Shown: in pieces, positions 44,334 to 54,014 of the stretch | How the letters are laid out: each line of letters opens with the position of its first letter | Position numbering within the stretch: the stretch's first letter is position 1 | Assembly (NCBI RefSeq): GCF_009749385.1 | Contig: NZ_WBIN01000002.1 | Coordinates: 310,001-374,000, forward strand | From: Agromyces allii | GTDB taxonomy: Bacteria; Actinomycetota; Actinomycetes; Actinomycetales; Microbacteriaceae | Length of the DNA stretch: 64,000 nt | Reading direction: 5' to 3' | Position numbers and translations under genes: made by a program | The notes under the pieces: model-generated | Database searches by the model: none | What the model saw: the letters and a program-made list of their open reading frames with translations, nothing else | What the model was told of the DNA's origin: nothing

Positions 44334-44762
44334 TCAGCGGGCGAAGTTGCCGCGGTAGTACTCGTAGACCCAGCCGACGAGGCTGATGACGCCCACGCCG
44401 ACGGCGATGAACGAGATCCAGAAGCCGACGGCGAGTCCGAGGAACAGCAGCGCCGCAGAACCGGCGAGCATGATCGGCCACCAGCTCCAGGGGCTGAAGA
44501 AGCCGAGCTCGGGGTCGCCGTCGTCGATGTTCGCATCGAGCCGGTCTTCGGGGAGTTCTGCACCCTGCGCCTTGTGCACCCGTCCGAGGTAGAACGCGAT
44601 GAACGCGGCCAGGACCGCACTCAGCGAGATCGCGACGAGGCCGACCCACTCGGGGCCGCCGTTCGCCTCGATGCCGCTGAGGGTCGTCCAGACGATGTAG
44701 ATCGCAGCAGCGACCGCGAAGAATCCGGCGAGGATCCAGAAGAGAACGACGTTCGCGCGCAT
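44334..44762 (-). CDS. ctaF: Cytochrome c oxidase subunit IV, actinobacterial
   Basis: A 142-residue four-helix subunit specific to actinobacterial aa3 oxidases. Helix 1 is VVLFWILAGFFAVAAAIYIVW, helix 2 LVAISLSAVLAAFIAFYLG. A conserved cytosolic loop EDRLDANIDDGDPELGFFSPWSWWP (about 73-97) is characteristic, followed by two more helices. The start ATG sits directly after the ctaD stop on this strand. Last gene of ctaC-ctaD-ctaF. Confidence 0.95.
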   Translation of the reverse strand: MRANVVLFWILAGFFAVAAAIYIVWTTLSGIEANGGPEWVGLVAISLSAVLAAFIAFYLGRVHKAQGAELPEDRLDANIDDGDPELGFFSPWSWWPIMLAGSAALLFLGLAVGFWISFIAVGVGVISLVGWVYEYYRGNFAR

Positions 44763-46499
44763 CTACTTGACTTCCTTCGTCTCGACGTCGAACACGGGCG
44801 CGTCGGGCGCGTCCTTGCCTGCTCCGATTCCGACGGGGATGCCGGCCTCGGGGTGGTTGAGGTCGAATGCGGGCGACTCCGAGCGAATGCGCGGGATCGA
44901 GGTGAAGTTGTGGCGCGGCGGCGGGCAGCTGGTCGCCCACTCGAGCGAGCGGCCGTAGCCCCACGGGTCGTTCACCGTGACCTTGGGTGCACGACGAGCC
45001 GTGATGTAGACGTTCAGGAAGAACGGGATCAGCGAGATCGCGAGGATCGCGGAACCGATCGTCGAGAGCTGGTTCATCCAGGTGATGTTGTCTTCGGGCA
45101 GGTACGAGTAGTACCGGCGGGGCATCGCCACGACTCCGAGCCAGTGCTGGATCAGGAAGGTCGTGTGGAAGCCGATGAAGAGCAGCCAGAAGTGCCACTT
45201 GCCCAACGACTCGTTGAGCATCTTGCCGGTCCACTTGGGCCACCAGAAGTAGAAGCCCGCGAACATGGCGAACACGACGGTGCCGAAGACGACGTAGTGG
45301 AAGTGCGCGACGACGAAGTACGTGTCGGACACGGCGAAGTCGAGCGGCGGCGACGCGAGGATGACGCCGGTGAGGCCACCGAACACGAAGGTGATGAGGA
45401 AGCCGACCGACCAGACGAGCGGCGTCTCGAACGTGATCGACCCTCGCCACATCGTGCCGATCCAGTTGAAGATCTTCACACCCGTTGGAACCGCGATCAG
45501 CATGGTCATCAACGAGAAGAACGGCAGGAGCACCGACCCGGTGACGTACATGTGGTGCGCCCAGACCGTCACGGACAGCGCGGCGATCGCGATCGTCGCG
45601 TAGACGAGGGTCGTGTACCCGAAGATCGGCTTGCGGCTGAACACCGGGAAGATCTCGGAGACGATGCCGAAGAACGGCAGCGCGATGATGTAGACCTCGG
45701 GGTGGCCGAAGAACCAGAAGAGGTGCTGCCAGAGGATGACGCCGCCGTTGGCGGGATCGTAGATGTGCGCGTCGAACACGCGGTCGGCAGCGGCGGCGAG
45801 CATGGCGGCGGCGAGCACGGGGAACGCCATCAGCACCAGGATCGACGTCACGAGCGTGTTCCACGTGAAGATCGGCATGCGGAACATGGTCATGCCGGGG
45901 GCGCGCATCGTGATGATCGTGGTGATGAAGTTCACCGCACCGAGGATGGTGCCGAAGCCGGAGAGGCCGAGGCCGAGCATCCAGAGGTTTCCGCCGACGC
46001 CTGGTGAGAACGTCGTGGAGGCCAGTGGCTGATACGCGAACCAGCCGAACGAGGCCGCGCCCTGCGGGGTGAAGAAGCCGGCGACCGCCATGAGCGAGCC
46101 GAAGGCGAACATCCAGAAGGCGAACGCGTTCAGTCGCGGGAACGCGACGTCGGGAGCACCGATCTGCAGCGGCATGAGCACGTTGGCGAAGCCGGCGAAG
46201 AGCGGCGTCGCGAACATGAGCAGCATGATCGTGCCGTGCATCGTGAAGAGCTGGTTGTACTGCTCACGCGTCTGCACGATCTCGAGGCCGGGCTCGAAGA
46301 GCTGGGCGCGGATGATCAGCGCCATCACGCCGCCGATGCAGAAGAAGACGAACGAGGTGATCAGGTACATGTACCCGATGACCTTGTGGTCGGTCGAGGT
46401 GATCCACTTGACGAGGACGTTGCCCTTGCGCTCGACCTTGGAGGCCCCGAAGGGAAGGCTGCTCGACTGCGGCCGAGCCGGTGCGGTCGTGGTGCTCAT
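44763..46499 (-). CDS. ctaD: Cytochrome c oxidase subunit I
   Basis: A 578-residue 12-helix heme-copper oxidase core. It has heme a and a3-CuB ligands in [33 protein letters not shown] (CuB His and cross-linked Tyr region), [16 protein letters not shown] HHM and HFHYVVFG. Proton-channel residues lie in the [21 protein letters not shown] loop. The C-terminus extends to a cytosolic tail ending in DVETKEVK. The stop abuts the ctaF start; the ATG overlaps the ctaC stop by 4 bp. It reduces O2 to water and pumps protons. Confidence 0.98.
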   Translation of the reverse strand: MSTTTAPARPQSSSLPFGASKVERKGNVLVKWITSTDHKVIGYMYLITSFVFFCIGGVMALIIRAQLFEPGLEIVQTREQYNQLFTMHGTIMLLMFATPLFAGFANVLMPLQIGAPDVAFPRLNAFAFWMFAFGSLMAVAGFFTPQGAASFGWFAYQPLASTTFSPGVGGNLWMLGLGLSGFGTILGAVNFITTIITMRAPGMTMFRMPIFTWNTLVTSILVLMAFPVLAAAMLAAAADRVFDAHIYDPANGGVILWQHLFWFFGHPEVYIIALPFFGIVSEIFPVFSRKPIFGYTTLVYATIAIAALSVTVWAHHMYVTGSVLLPFFSLMTMLIAVPTGVKIFNWIGTMWRGSITFETPLVWSVGFLITFVFGGLTGVILASPPLDFAVSDTYFVVAHFHYVVFGTVVFAMFAGFYFWWPKWTGKMLNESLGKWHFWLLFIGFHTTFLIQHWLGVVAMPRRYYSYLPEDNITWMNQLSTIGSAILAISLIPFFLNVYITARRAPKVTVNDPWGYGRSLEWATSCPPPRHNFTSIPRIRSESPAFDLNHPEAGIPVGIGAGKDAPDAPVFDVETKEVK

Positions 46500-47398
46500 T
46501 CGCCTTCGTGCTCCTCTTTCAATTCGGGCGCGCCCGTTCCGGGCAGGTTCTGGTTGCGGTCGTACTCGTTGGAGAGCTGACCCTCCTGGCCGAGATCGCG
46601 CAACGACTGGATGTAGTCCTCGTACTCCGCTTCGGAGACGACCTTGACGTTGAAGAGCATGAGCGAGTGGTACTCGCCGCAGAGCTCGGCGCACTTGCCC
46701 TCGTAGGTGCCCTCACGTTCGGGGATGAACGACATGTAGTTCGTCTTGCCGGGGAACATGTCCTTCTTGTAGAGGAAGTCCACGACCCAGAACGAGTGGA
46801 TGACGTCGCGCGACTCGAGCTCGATCTCGACGTTCTTGCCGACGGGCAGGTAGAGCGTGGGGATCTCGGACTCGACCAGCGAACCCTCGGGGCCCTCGTC
46901 GTCGAGCTGGCCCTGGATGCCGGGCGAGTAGACGTCTTCGTTCACGTAGTTGAAGTCCCACGCCCACTGCTTGGCGATGACCTCGACCTGGACGTCGATG
47001 TCGTCAGCCGCGAAGCGCTGCTCGATGGCCTCCTGGTCGCGTGCGGTGAAGGCGAAGAAGCCCAGCACGAGGATCAGGGGGACGATCGTGTAGAAGACCT
47101 CGATCGGCATGTTGTAGCGCAGCTGCACCGGAAGGCCGGTCTGGCCCTTGCGGCGGCGGTATGCGATGACAGCCCAGATGGTGAGGCCCCACGTGATGAC
47201 GCCGACGACGAGCAGCACGATCCACGACGTGACCCACAGGCCCGAGACGCGCTCGGTGTGGTTCGTGACGGGAGGCTGCCCCTCCTCGAAGCCCGGCAGG
47301 AACCCGTTGAGCTGTGCCTGCGTGCACCCCGCGAGAACGAGGCTGAGTGACGCTGCGATCGGGATGGCAGCCCATCGGAGACGGCGATTGTGGCGCAC
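46496..47398 (-). CDS. ctaC: Cytochrome c oxidase subunit II
   Basis: A 300-residue lipoprotein subunit carrying the CuA centre. The signal peptide ends in VLAGC (lipobox), two membrane helices follow ([20 protein letters not shown] and [15 protein letters not shown]), then a cupredoxin domain. CuA ligands are the first His in [11 protein letters not shown] and [12 protein letters not shown] (two Cys, Glu, His, Met). Electrons arrive here from QcrC. The start is GTG 47398. First gene of ctaCDF, transcribed toward the convergent rlmA-like gene. Confidence 0.96.
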   Translation of the reverse strand: MRHNRRLRWAAIPIAASLSLVLAGCTQAQLNGFLPGFEEGQPPVTNHTERVSGLWVTSWIVLLVVGVITWGLTIWAVIAYRRRKGQTGLPVQLRYNMPIEVFYTIVPLILVLGFFAFTARDQEAIEQRFAADDIDVQVEVIAKQWAWDFNYVNEDVYSPGIQGQLDDEGPEGSLVESEIPTLYLPVGKNVEIELESRDVIHSFWVVDFLYKKDMFPGKTNYMSFIPEREGTYEGKCAELCGEYHSLMLFNVKVVSEAEYEDYIQSLRDLGQEGQLSNEYDRNQNLPGTGAPELKEEHEGE

Positions 47399-47537
47399 CG
47401 GTGACCTTTCGGGAGACTCGAAGGCGCTTCACAGCGAAGCGCATGATCGTTGAACAGCCTACTCCGACTCAGCCCCGCCAGTGTGCATCCCAGGCCCGTT
47501 TCGGCGCGGAATTCCGCCATCATCGGCGCAAAGAAAG

Positions 47538-47568
47538 AAAGGGAGGCTGCCAGCGGCAGCCTCCCTTT
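47538..47568 (-). terminator. Terminator after erpA
   Basis: A perfect 14-bp stem (47538-47551 with 47555-47568), AGC loop, preceded by A-rich sequence that gives a U-rich tail on the minus strand, 20 bp after the erpA stop. Confidence 0.9.
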
Positions 47569-47587
47569 GCTTGGTCCTGAATGATCC

Positions 47588-47938
47588 TCAGTGGAACGAG
47601 TCTCCACAGGCGCAGCTGCCCTGGGCGTTCGGGTTGTCGATCGTGAAGCCCTGCTTCTGGATCGTGTCCTCGAAGTCGATCGAGGCGCCGTCGAGGTACG
47701 GCACGCTCATCTTGTCGACGATGACCTCGACGCCGTCGAAGTCGACGACCGCGTCGCCGTCGAGCAGACGCTCGTCGAAGTACAGTTGGTAGATGAGGCC
47801 CGAGCAGCCGCCGGGCTGCACCGCGACGCGGAGTCGCAGGTCGTCGCGACCCTCTTGGGTGAGGAGGCTCCGCACCTTGTCGGCTGCGGGATCGCTCAGC
47901 TTCACGCCATGCGTCGTTTCGGTGATCGTGTCGCTCAT
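47588..47938 (-). CDS. erpA: Iron-sulfur cluster insertion protein ErpA
   Basis: A 116-residue A-type Fe-S carrier. The three cluster Cys are in QPGGCSGLIYQLYFDE (about Cys45) and the C-terminal CACGDSFH. Length and motifs fit ErpA/HesB-IscA. Placement directly upstream of ctaC is conserved in actinobacteria and fits supply of clusters to respiratory proteins such as QcrA. ATG 47938, with a perfect terminator behind. Confidence 0.95.
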   Translation of the reverse strand: MSDTITETTHGVKLSDPAADKVRSLLTQEGRDDLRLRVAVQPGGCSGLIYQLYFDERLLDGDAVVDFDGVEVIVDKMSVPYLDGASIDFEDTIQKQGFTIDNPNAQGSCACGDSFH

Positions 47939-48014
47939 GTCTCTCCTCGGTGCGTCGAAGAACGCCTCATGTTCACTGGAAGTCTAACCCGGCGGGCTGC
48001 GAGATGGCCCGGAA

Positions 48015-49445
48015 TCAGGATGCCTCGCTCCCCCGCGCGTCGAGACTCGCGAGCAGCAGCGCCTCGCTGAGGAGCGCACGCTTGAAGACGCCGAGGTGCA
48101 GCGACTCGTTGGGGCTGTGCGCCCGCGAGTCGGGGTCCTCGACGCCCGTGACGAGGATCTGCGCGCCGGGGAACTCCTCGACGAGCTCGGCGATGAACGG
48201 GATCGAGCCGCCGACGCCGATGTCGACCGGGGGCCGGCCCCAGGCCTCCGCCATCGCGGCACGCGTGTCCTCCACGGCCCAACCGGAGGTGTCGACGAGG
48301 AACGCCTGTCCGAGGTCGACGCCCTCGAAGCCGAGCTGCACGCCGAACGGCGCGTTCGCCTCGAGATGGGCGCGGATCGCGTCGTAGGCCGCCGAGGCGT
48401 CCTGCCCGGGCGCGATGCGGGCGCTCACCCGCACCAGCACCTCCGGCACGAGCGTGTTCGAGGCGTTCGCGACATCCGGTGCGTCGATGCCCGTGATCGT
48501 GACGGACGGCTTCGCCCAGATGCGCGACAGGATCGGGCCGTCGCCGATGGGCGCGACGCCGTCGAGCAGGCCGGTCTCGGCGCGGAGCTGCGCCTCGTCG
48601 TAGGCGGGCGGCTCGAGGTCGGCGCTCGTGAGCCCGTCGACGGCCACCGAGCCGTCGGCGGTCCAGAGCGTGTCGAGCAGTCGGATCGCGGCGAGCATGG
48701 CGTCGGGAACCGCTCCCCCGTACATGCCGGAGTGCGACGCGTGGGCGAGCGTGCGGATGCGCACGTTGAAGGCGACGGCGCCACGGAGCGCGACCGTGAT
48801 CGCCGGGGTCTCGAGGTCCCAGTTGCCCGAGTCGGCGACGACGATCGCGTCGGCGGCGAGCAGCTCGCGGTTGTCGCGGAGGAAGTTCGCGAACGACCGC
48901 GAAGCCCACTCCTCCTCGCCCTCGATGAACACGGCGATGCCGAGGTCGAAGTCGCCGGCGGCCTCGGCGAACGCGCGGATGGCGCCGACGTGCGCCATCA
49001 CGCCCGCCTTGTCGTCGGCCGCGCCACGGCCGTAGAGGCGATCGCCGCGCTGCGTGGGCTCGAACGGCGAGGTCTCCCAGTCCTCCTCCTTGCCGGGGGG
49101 CTGCACGTCGTGGTGGGCGTACAGGAGCACGGTCGGGCGCCCGTTGCGGGCCGGACGGCTGGCGACCACGGCCGGCTGGCCGAGCTCGGAGCCGTCTTCG
49201 ACGGCGGAGCGGCGGATGTCGACGAGGTCGAAGACCCCCGTGCCCCGGAGGAGTTCGGCGACGGCCTCGGCGCTCTGAGCGACGTGCGCCGCGTCGAACG
49301 CGGGCCACGAGACGGACGGGATGCGGACGAGGTTCGCGAGATCCGCGACGGTCGAGGGGAATCCGACGTCGACGGCGTCGCGGATCGCGGCCGTGAGGTC
49401 GGGTGCGCCGATGGATTCGTGATCGGTGGGCTGGTGCTCGGTCAT
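48015..49445 (-). CDS. M20-family dipeptidase
   Basis: A 476-residue zinc dipeptidase related to carnosinase/PepV-like M20 enzymes. Metal motifs are LLYAHHDVQPPG, GRGAADDKAGVMAHV, IEGEEEWAS, VVADSGNWD and a His in NESLHLGVF. The lid domain carries HASHSGMYGGAVPDAM, typical of the dipeptidase branch. TAAGAT (49458-49453, minus strand) with a 7-nt gap gives a leaderless ATG at 49445; an upstream start at 49490 would span this box. It is divergent from the DUF3043 gene. Confidence 0.93.
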   Translation of the reverse strand: MTEHQPTDHESIGAPDLTAAIRDAVDVGFPSTVADLANLVRIPSVSWPAFDAAHVAQSAEAVAELLRGTGVFDLVDIRRSAVEDGSELGQPAVVASRPARNGRPTVLLYAHHDVQPPGKEEDWETSPFEPTQRGDRLYGRGAADDKAGVMAHVGAIRAFAEAAGDFDLGIAVFIEGEEEWASRSFANFLRDNRELLAADAIVVADSGNWDLETPAITVALRGAVAFNVRIRTLAHASHSGMYGGAVPDAMLAAIRLLDTLWTADGSVAVDGLTSADLEPPAYDEAQLRAETGLLDGVAPIGDGPILSRIWAKPSVTITGIDAPDVANASNTLVPEVLVRVSARIAPGQDASAAYDAIRAHLEANAPFGVQLGFEGVDLGQAFLVDTSGWAVEDTRAAMAEAWGRPPVDIGVGGSIPFIAELVEEFPGAQILVTGVEDPDSRAHSPNESLHLGVFKRALLSEALLLASLDARGSEAS

Positions 49446-49483
49446 GCCGGTAATCTTAAGGGGAACCGATTCGAGGGATCCCC

Positions 49484-50068
49484 GTGGCAAACAACCCCAC
49501 CAACAGCGAACAACCGAGCGCCGAGACGCTCGAAGAGACGCAGGCGCGCCTCAAGTCCGGCGGCAAGGGCGCACCCACGCCCACCCGCGCCCAGCAGGAG
49601 GCCGCCCGCAAGCGACCGCTCGTGCCCGACGACCGCAAGGAAGCGAAGAAGGCGGCACGCGCGAAGGAGGCCGAGGCGCGCGACCGCGCCCGCGTCGGCA
49701 TGGCCGCCGGCGACGAGCGCTACCTGCCCCTCCGCGACCGCGGTCCGCAGAAGAAGTTCGTGCGCGACTACGTCGACGCGCGATTCAGCATCGGCGAGAT
49801 CCTGATCCCGGTGATGTTCGCGGTCATCATCCTGACCTTCATCCCGAGCGCGCAGGTGCAGGCCATCGGCATCATCGCCCTGTGGTCGTTCTTCCTCGTC
49901 TCGGTGATCGACGTGATCATCCTGGGCGCGGTGCTCACGCGCAAGCTCCGCCAGCGCTACGGCGACAAGGTCGAGCGCGTGCGCTGGTACGCCGCGATGC
50001 GCGCCCTGCAGCTGCGCATGCTCCGCCTGCCGAAGCCGCAGGTCAAGCGCGGGCAGTACCCGAGCTGA
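49484..50068 (+). CDS. DUF3043 membrane protein
   Basis: A 194-residue protein with a long Lys/Arg/Ala-rich cytosolic N-terminus (to about residue 95, DDRKEAKKAARAKEAEARDRAR) and two membrane helices (ILIPVMFAVIILTFIP and IGIIALWSFFLVSVIDVIIL). A basic C-terminal tail follows. It matches the actinobacterial DUF3043 family, which has no known function. The start is GTG 49484 with GAGGGA upstream. Confidence 0.88.
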   Translation: MANNPTNSEQPSAETLEETQARLKSGGKGAPTPTRAQQEAARKRPLVPDDRKEAKKAARAKEAEARDRARVGMAAGDERYLPLRDRGPQKKFVRDYVDARFSIGEILIPVMFAVIILTFIPSAQVQAIGIIALWSFFLVSVIDVIILGAVLTRKLRQRYGDKVERVRWYAAMRALQLRMLRLPKPQVKRGQYPS

Positions 50069-50083
50069 CACACGACGAGCACG

Positions 50084-50123
50084 ACGACGACGGCCGGTGG
50101 CGGATGCCCCCGGCCGTCGTCGT
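50084..50123. terminator. Bidirectional terminator
   Basis: A perfect 14-bp stem (50084-50097 with 50110-50123) with a 12-nt loop between the DUF3043 gene and the convergent phosphodiesterase gene, ending one base before the latter stop codon. Confidence 0.8.
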
Positions 50124-50124
50124 G

Positions 50125-51270
50125 TCACCGGCGGAACACGCCGCCCCGGATCAGCGGCACCCGCGTCTCCTCGTCGCTGAGCGACCCGTGCTGCCCGATC
50201 ATGGCCTCGGCCTGGCGGTTCGACTCGCGGGAGTCGTAGTACGCGATGCCGGCCCGTGCAGCCACGAGGATGTCGCCGATGCGGGGGCGCACCTCGTCGG
50301 CGACGGAGCCGTAGAGGCCGGCGTCGATCGCCTCGTCGCGCGAGAGCACCCACGCACGGTGCCCCTCGGACTCGCGCCAGCGTTCCAGCAGGGCGGCGCG
50401 CTCCCCATCGTCGAGCCCCGGGTCGAGGTAGAGGGAGAGGAACCTCGGCTCCCCGCCGATGTGGCGGACGCCGTCGACGAGCTCGGGTTTCGCGTCGACG
50501 AGCACGTGGCGGTGCGACGGCACGTCGACCACGCCGTGGTCGGCGGTGACGAGCAGACCGGCCGTGCGCGGCATCCGCTGCTCGAAGCTCGCGATCTCGC
50601 CGTCGAGCTGCTCGAGCAGGCCCAACCAGCGATCGGACTCCCAACCGTGCGCATGCGCGGCCTGGTCGAGTTCGGGCACGTACAGGTAGACGAGCCGCTC
50701 GCCGCCGCCCTGCAGCAGGGCGAGCGCCTCGTCGAATCGCTCGGTGAGGGTCGCCGAGGCGCGATACTCGGCTCCGCGCAGCACGGCGCGCGTGAATCCC
50801 GAGTCGGCATATCGAGCCGCACCGATCGCGAAGGTCTGGATGCCGCGGTCTGACGCATGTTCGAAGACGGTCTCGCAGCGCTGCCAGGTCTCGGGCACCA
50901 TCGCGGCGTCCCACCCGCTCAGCTGGTTGACGAGCCGGTCGTTCGCGGCGTCGAGCGCCCGGTAGCCGACCAGTCCGTGCTCGCCGGGCAGTGCGCCCGT
51001 GGTCAGGCTCGCGAGTGCGGCCGCGGTCGTCGAGGGCAGCACCGTGCGGATAACGTCGCGCTTGGCCATGCGCGAGGAGAGGAACCGGGCGTGTCCTGCG
51101 CGCGCCTGCAGGTTCGAGGCGCCGAGTCCGTCGACCAGCACGACGACGACACCGGATGCCGCGGGCAGCCCGAATGCGTTCTCGGAACCCTCGAGACTGG
51201 CGAGCGAAGCATCCATCACGCCGGTGAGGCGCGGAGCGGCGTCGGTGGGCACCGGTAGCATGGCAGGCAT
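50125..51270 (-). CDS. Alkaline phosphatase-superfamily phosphodiesterase
   Basis: A 381-residue enzyme of the nucleotide pyrophosphatase/phosphodiesterase branch. It has metal Asp and Thr nucleophile regions [13 protein letters not shown] and [15 protein letters not shown] (Thr nucleophile), [26 protein letters not shown], and the metal triad [15 protein letters not shown]. No clear signal peptide, so probably cytosolic; substrate unknown. Two candidate starts (ATG 51270 and ATG 51261) differ by three residues. Divergent from parC. Confidence 0.88.
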   Translation of the reverse strand: MPAMLPVPTDAAPRLTGVMDASLASLEGSENAFGLPAASGVVVVLVDGLGASNLQARAGHARFLSSRMAKRDVIRTVLPSTTAAALASLTTGALPGEHGLVGYRALDAANDRLVNQLSGWDAAMVPETWQRCETVFEHASDRGIQTFAIGAARYADSGFTRAVLRGAEYRASATLTERFDEALALLQGGGERLVYLYVPELDQAAHAHGWESDRWLGLLEQLDGEIASFEQRMPRTAGLLVTADHGVVDVPSHRHVLVDAKPELVDGVRHIGGEPRFLSLYLDPGLDDGERAALLERWRESEGHRAWVLSRDEAIDAGLYGSVADEVRPRIGDILVAARAGIAYYDSRESNRQAEAMIGQHGSLSDEETRVPLIRGGVFRR

Positions 51271-51348
51271 CGCGCCCAGTCTCGCATAGGCAGGGCGCGC
51301 CCTTCGTTCCCGTCGTGCACCCCACGTCGCCAGCAGCAGAGAACACGG

Positions 51349-53823
51349 ATGACCCGAGCCAAGAACCCGCCCGCTGAAGAACCGATCGTCGAACGCATCG
51401 AAGACGTCGACGTCGCCACCGAGATGCAGGGCTCGTTCCTCGAATACGCCTACTCGGTGATCTACTCGCGCGCCCTCCCCGATGCGCGCGACGGATTGAA
51501 GCCCGTGCAGCGGCGCATCCTGTTCGGCATGAACGAGATGGGCCTGCGCCCCGAGCGCGGCCACGTCAAGTCCTCGCGCGTCGTCGGCGAGGTCATGGGC
51601 AAGTACCACCCGCACGGCGACACCGCGATCTACGACACCCTCGTGCGCATGGCGCAGGCGTTCACCCTGCGCGTCCCCCTCGTCGACGGACACGGCAACT
51701 TCGGCTCGCTCGACGACGGCCCCGCGGCATCCCGGTACACCGAGGCGCGCCTGACCGCGGCCGCGATCGCGATGAACGACGGCCTCGACGAGGACGTCGT
51801 CGACTTCGTCCCGAACTACGACAACCAGTTCATGCAGCCCGCCGTGCTGCCGGCCGCCTACCCGAACCTGCTCGTCAACGGCGCGAGCGGCATCGCGGTC
51901 GGCATGGCGACGAACATGGCCCCGCACAACCTGATCGAGGTCGTGGCGGCGTCCCGCCACCTGATCGCGCACCCCGACGCGACGCTCGACGACCTCATGG
52001 AGTTCGTTCCCGCGCCCGACCTGCCCTCGGGCGGCACGATCGTGGGCCTCGCCGGCATCCGCGACGCGTACGCGACCGGGCGCGGCAGCTTCAAGACGCG
52101 CGCGAAGGTCAGCATCGAGTCGATCACCGCCCGCAAGACCGGCCTCGTCGTCACCGAGCTGCCCTACCTCGTCGGCCCCGAGAAGGTCATCGAGAAGATC
52201 AAGGACGGCGTCAACGCCAAGAAGATCAGCGGCATCTCGGATGTCACAGACCTGACCGACCGTACGAACGGGCTGCGGCTCGTCATCGGCATCAAGACCG
52301 GGTTCAGCCCCGATGCGGTGCTCGAGCAGCTCTACCGGCTCACCCCGCTCGAGGACTCCTTCAACATCAACAACGTCGCCCTCGTCAACGGCGGGCCGCA
52401 GACCCTCGGCCTGCGCGAGCTGCTGCAGGTCTACGTCGACCACCGCACCTCGGTCGTCACCCGCCGTTCGCAGTACCGTCTGGCACGCCGCCAGGAGCGC
52501 CTGCACCTCGTCGACGGCCTCCTCATCGCGATCCTCGACATCGACGAGGTCATCCAGGTCATCCGGTCGAGCGACGACACGGCCGCGGCGCGCACGCGAC
52601 TCATGGAGGTCTTCGACCTCAGCCTGGTGCAGACCGACTACATCCTCGAACTGCAGCTGCGTCGCCTCACGAAGTTCTCGCGCATCGAGCTCGAGGCCGA
52701 GCGCGACAAACTGCGCGCCGAGATCCACGAGCTCGAGACGCTGCTGGCCAGCCGCCACCGCATCGAGGCGCTCGTGTCCGACGAGCTCGCCGAGATCGCC
52801 GAGAAGTACGGCACCCCGCGCCGCACCCTTCTCACCGACGCACGCCCGGTCGCGACCGGCGCCGCGGCGAAGCGCGCCGCGGCGATCCTCGAGCTCGCCG
52901 ACGTGCCGTGCCGGGTCTTCCTCTCGGTCACGGGTCGCATCGCACGGGTCGACCTCGCGGCGACCGAGAACGGCGTGCCGACGATCACCGTGCCCGCCCG
53001 ACGCAGCAAGCACGATGCGATCCTCTCGACGCTCGAGACCTCGACCCGCTCGGAGATCGGTGCGGTCACGAACCTCGGCCGGCTCATCCGGTTCACGCCG
53101 GTCGACGTGCCGATGCTGCCGCCGACCTCGGTGCAGCTGGGCGCCGGGGTGAAGATCGGCGACTACCTCTCGCTGCCGAACCGCGACGAGCGGGTGCTCG
53201 CGCTCGTCTCGCTGACCTCCGACCGCTCGATCGCGCTCGGCACCAAGCAGGGCGTCGTCAAGCGCGTCGCGACGGGCGCCTACCCGAACAAGCCCGAGTT
53301 CGAGGTCATCGGGCTCAAGGTCGGCGACGAGGTCGTCGGTGCCGTGCAGGGCTCCGAGGGCGACGAACTCGTCTTCGTGGCCTCCGACGCCCAGCTGCTG
53401 CACTTCCCTGCGGCGAACGTGCGACCACAGGGGTGCCCGGCCGGCGGCATGGCGGGTATGAAGCTCAGCACGGGCGCGCATGCGATCCACTTCACGAGCC
53501 TCCCCTCCGACCGCCTCGAGCAGACGGTCGTCGTCACGATCGCCGCGAGCAACGAGACGTTGCTCGGCGTCGACACCGGCAGCGCCAAGGTGAGCGAGTT
53601 CTCTGAGTTCCCCGGCAAGGGTCGTGCCACCGGCGGCGTGCGTGCGCAGCGGTTCCTCAAGGGCGAGGACGCCCTGCACCTGGCGTGGGTCGGGCCGTCC
53701 CCCGCGCTCGCGGTCGGTGCCGACGGCACGGCGCGCCAGCTGCCCGATCCTGGTGCCAAGCGCGACGCATCGGGTCAGCCGCTCGAGGCCCACGTGGCCG
53801 CGATCGGCACCCGCATCGAGTAG
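51349..53823 (+). CDS. parC: DNA topoisomerase IV subunit A
   Basis: An 824-residue type IIA topoisomerase breakage-reunion subunit. The catalytic Tyr130 is in [10 protein letters not shown], the quinolone region is [13 protein letters not shown] (Thr92 at the Ser83-equivalent position, Asp96), and a coiled-coil tower and C-terminal beta-pinwheel follow. I see no QRRGGKG-type GyrA box in the pinwheel, which supports ParC over GyrA. It decatenates daughter chromosomes with ParE, encoded convergently just downstream. ATG 51349 with AGCAGAGA upstream; a better ribosome site is not visible. Confidence 0.92.
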   Translation: MTRAKNPPAEEPIVERIEDVDVATEMQGSFLEYAYSVIYSRALPDARDGLKPVQRRILFGMNEMGLRPERGHVKSSRVVGEVMGKYHPHGDTAIYDTLVRMAQAFTLRVPLVDGHGNFGSLDDGPAASRYTEARLTAAAIAMNDGLDEDVVDFVPNYDNQFMQPAVLPAAYPNLLVNGASGIAVGMATNMAPHNLIEVVAASRHLIAHPDATLDDLMEFVPAPDLPSGGTIVGLAGIRDAYATGRGSFKTRAKVSIESITARKTGLVVTELPYLVGPEKVIEKIKDGVNAKKISGISDVTDLTDRTNGLRLVIGIKTGFSPDAVLEQLYRLTPLEDSFNINNVALVNGGPQTLGLRELLQVYVDHRTSVVTRRSQYRLARRQERLHLVDGLLIAILDIDEVIQVIRSSDDTAAARTRLMEVFDLSLVQTDYILELQLRRLTKFSRIELEAERDKLRAEIHELETLLASRHRIEALVSDELAEIAEKYGTPRRTLLTDARPVATGAAAKRAAAILELADVPCRVFLSVTGRIARVDLAATENGVPTITVPARRSKHDAILSTLETSTRSEIGAVTNLGRLIRFTPVDVPMLPPTSVQLGAGVKIGDYLSLPNRDERVLALVSLTSDRSIALGTKQGVVKRVATGAYPNKPEFEVIGLKVGDEVVGAVQGSEGDELVFVASDAQLLHFPAANVRPQGCPAGGMAGMKLSTGAHAIHFTSLPSDRLEQTVVVTIAASNETLLGVDTGSAKVSEFSEFPGKGRATGGVRAQRFLKGEDALHLAWVGPSPALAVGADGTARQLPDPGAKRDASGQPLEAHVAAIGTRIE

Positions 53824-53840
53824 CAGCACCGTTCCGGAAC

Positions 53841-53878
53841 GACGAACGCGGCGACCCATCCGGGTCGCCGCGTTCGTC
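53841..53878. terminator. Bidirectional terminator, parC/parE
   Basis: A perfect 17-bp stem (53841-53857 with 53862-53878), ATCC loop, 18 bp after the parC stop and facing the parE stop. Nothing else is seen between 53879 and 54014. Confidence 0.92.
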
Positions 53879-54014
53879 ATGCTGCGATTCGCGCTCCACC
53901 GGCACCTGCGGGTGCATGAAATGCCTGACGCACCGGCCGGCGCCCTGGACCCACTTCGACGCCCGGAGCCGACCGCCGAGCCTCCCGGGCGGAGCAGGCC
54001 GGTCGAGACCTCCG

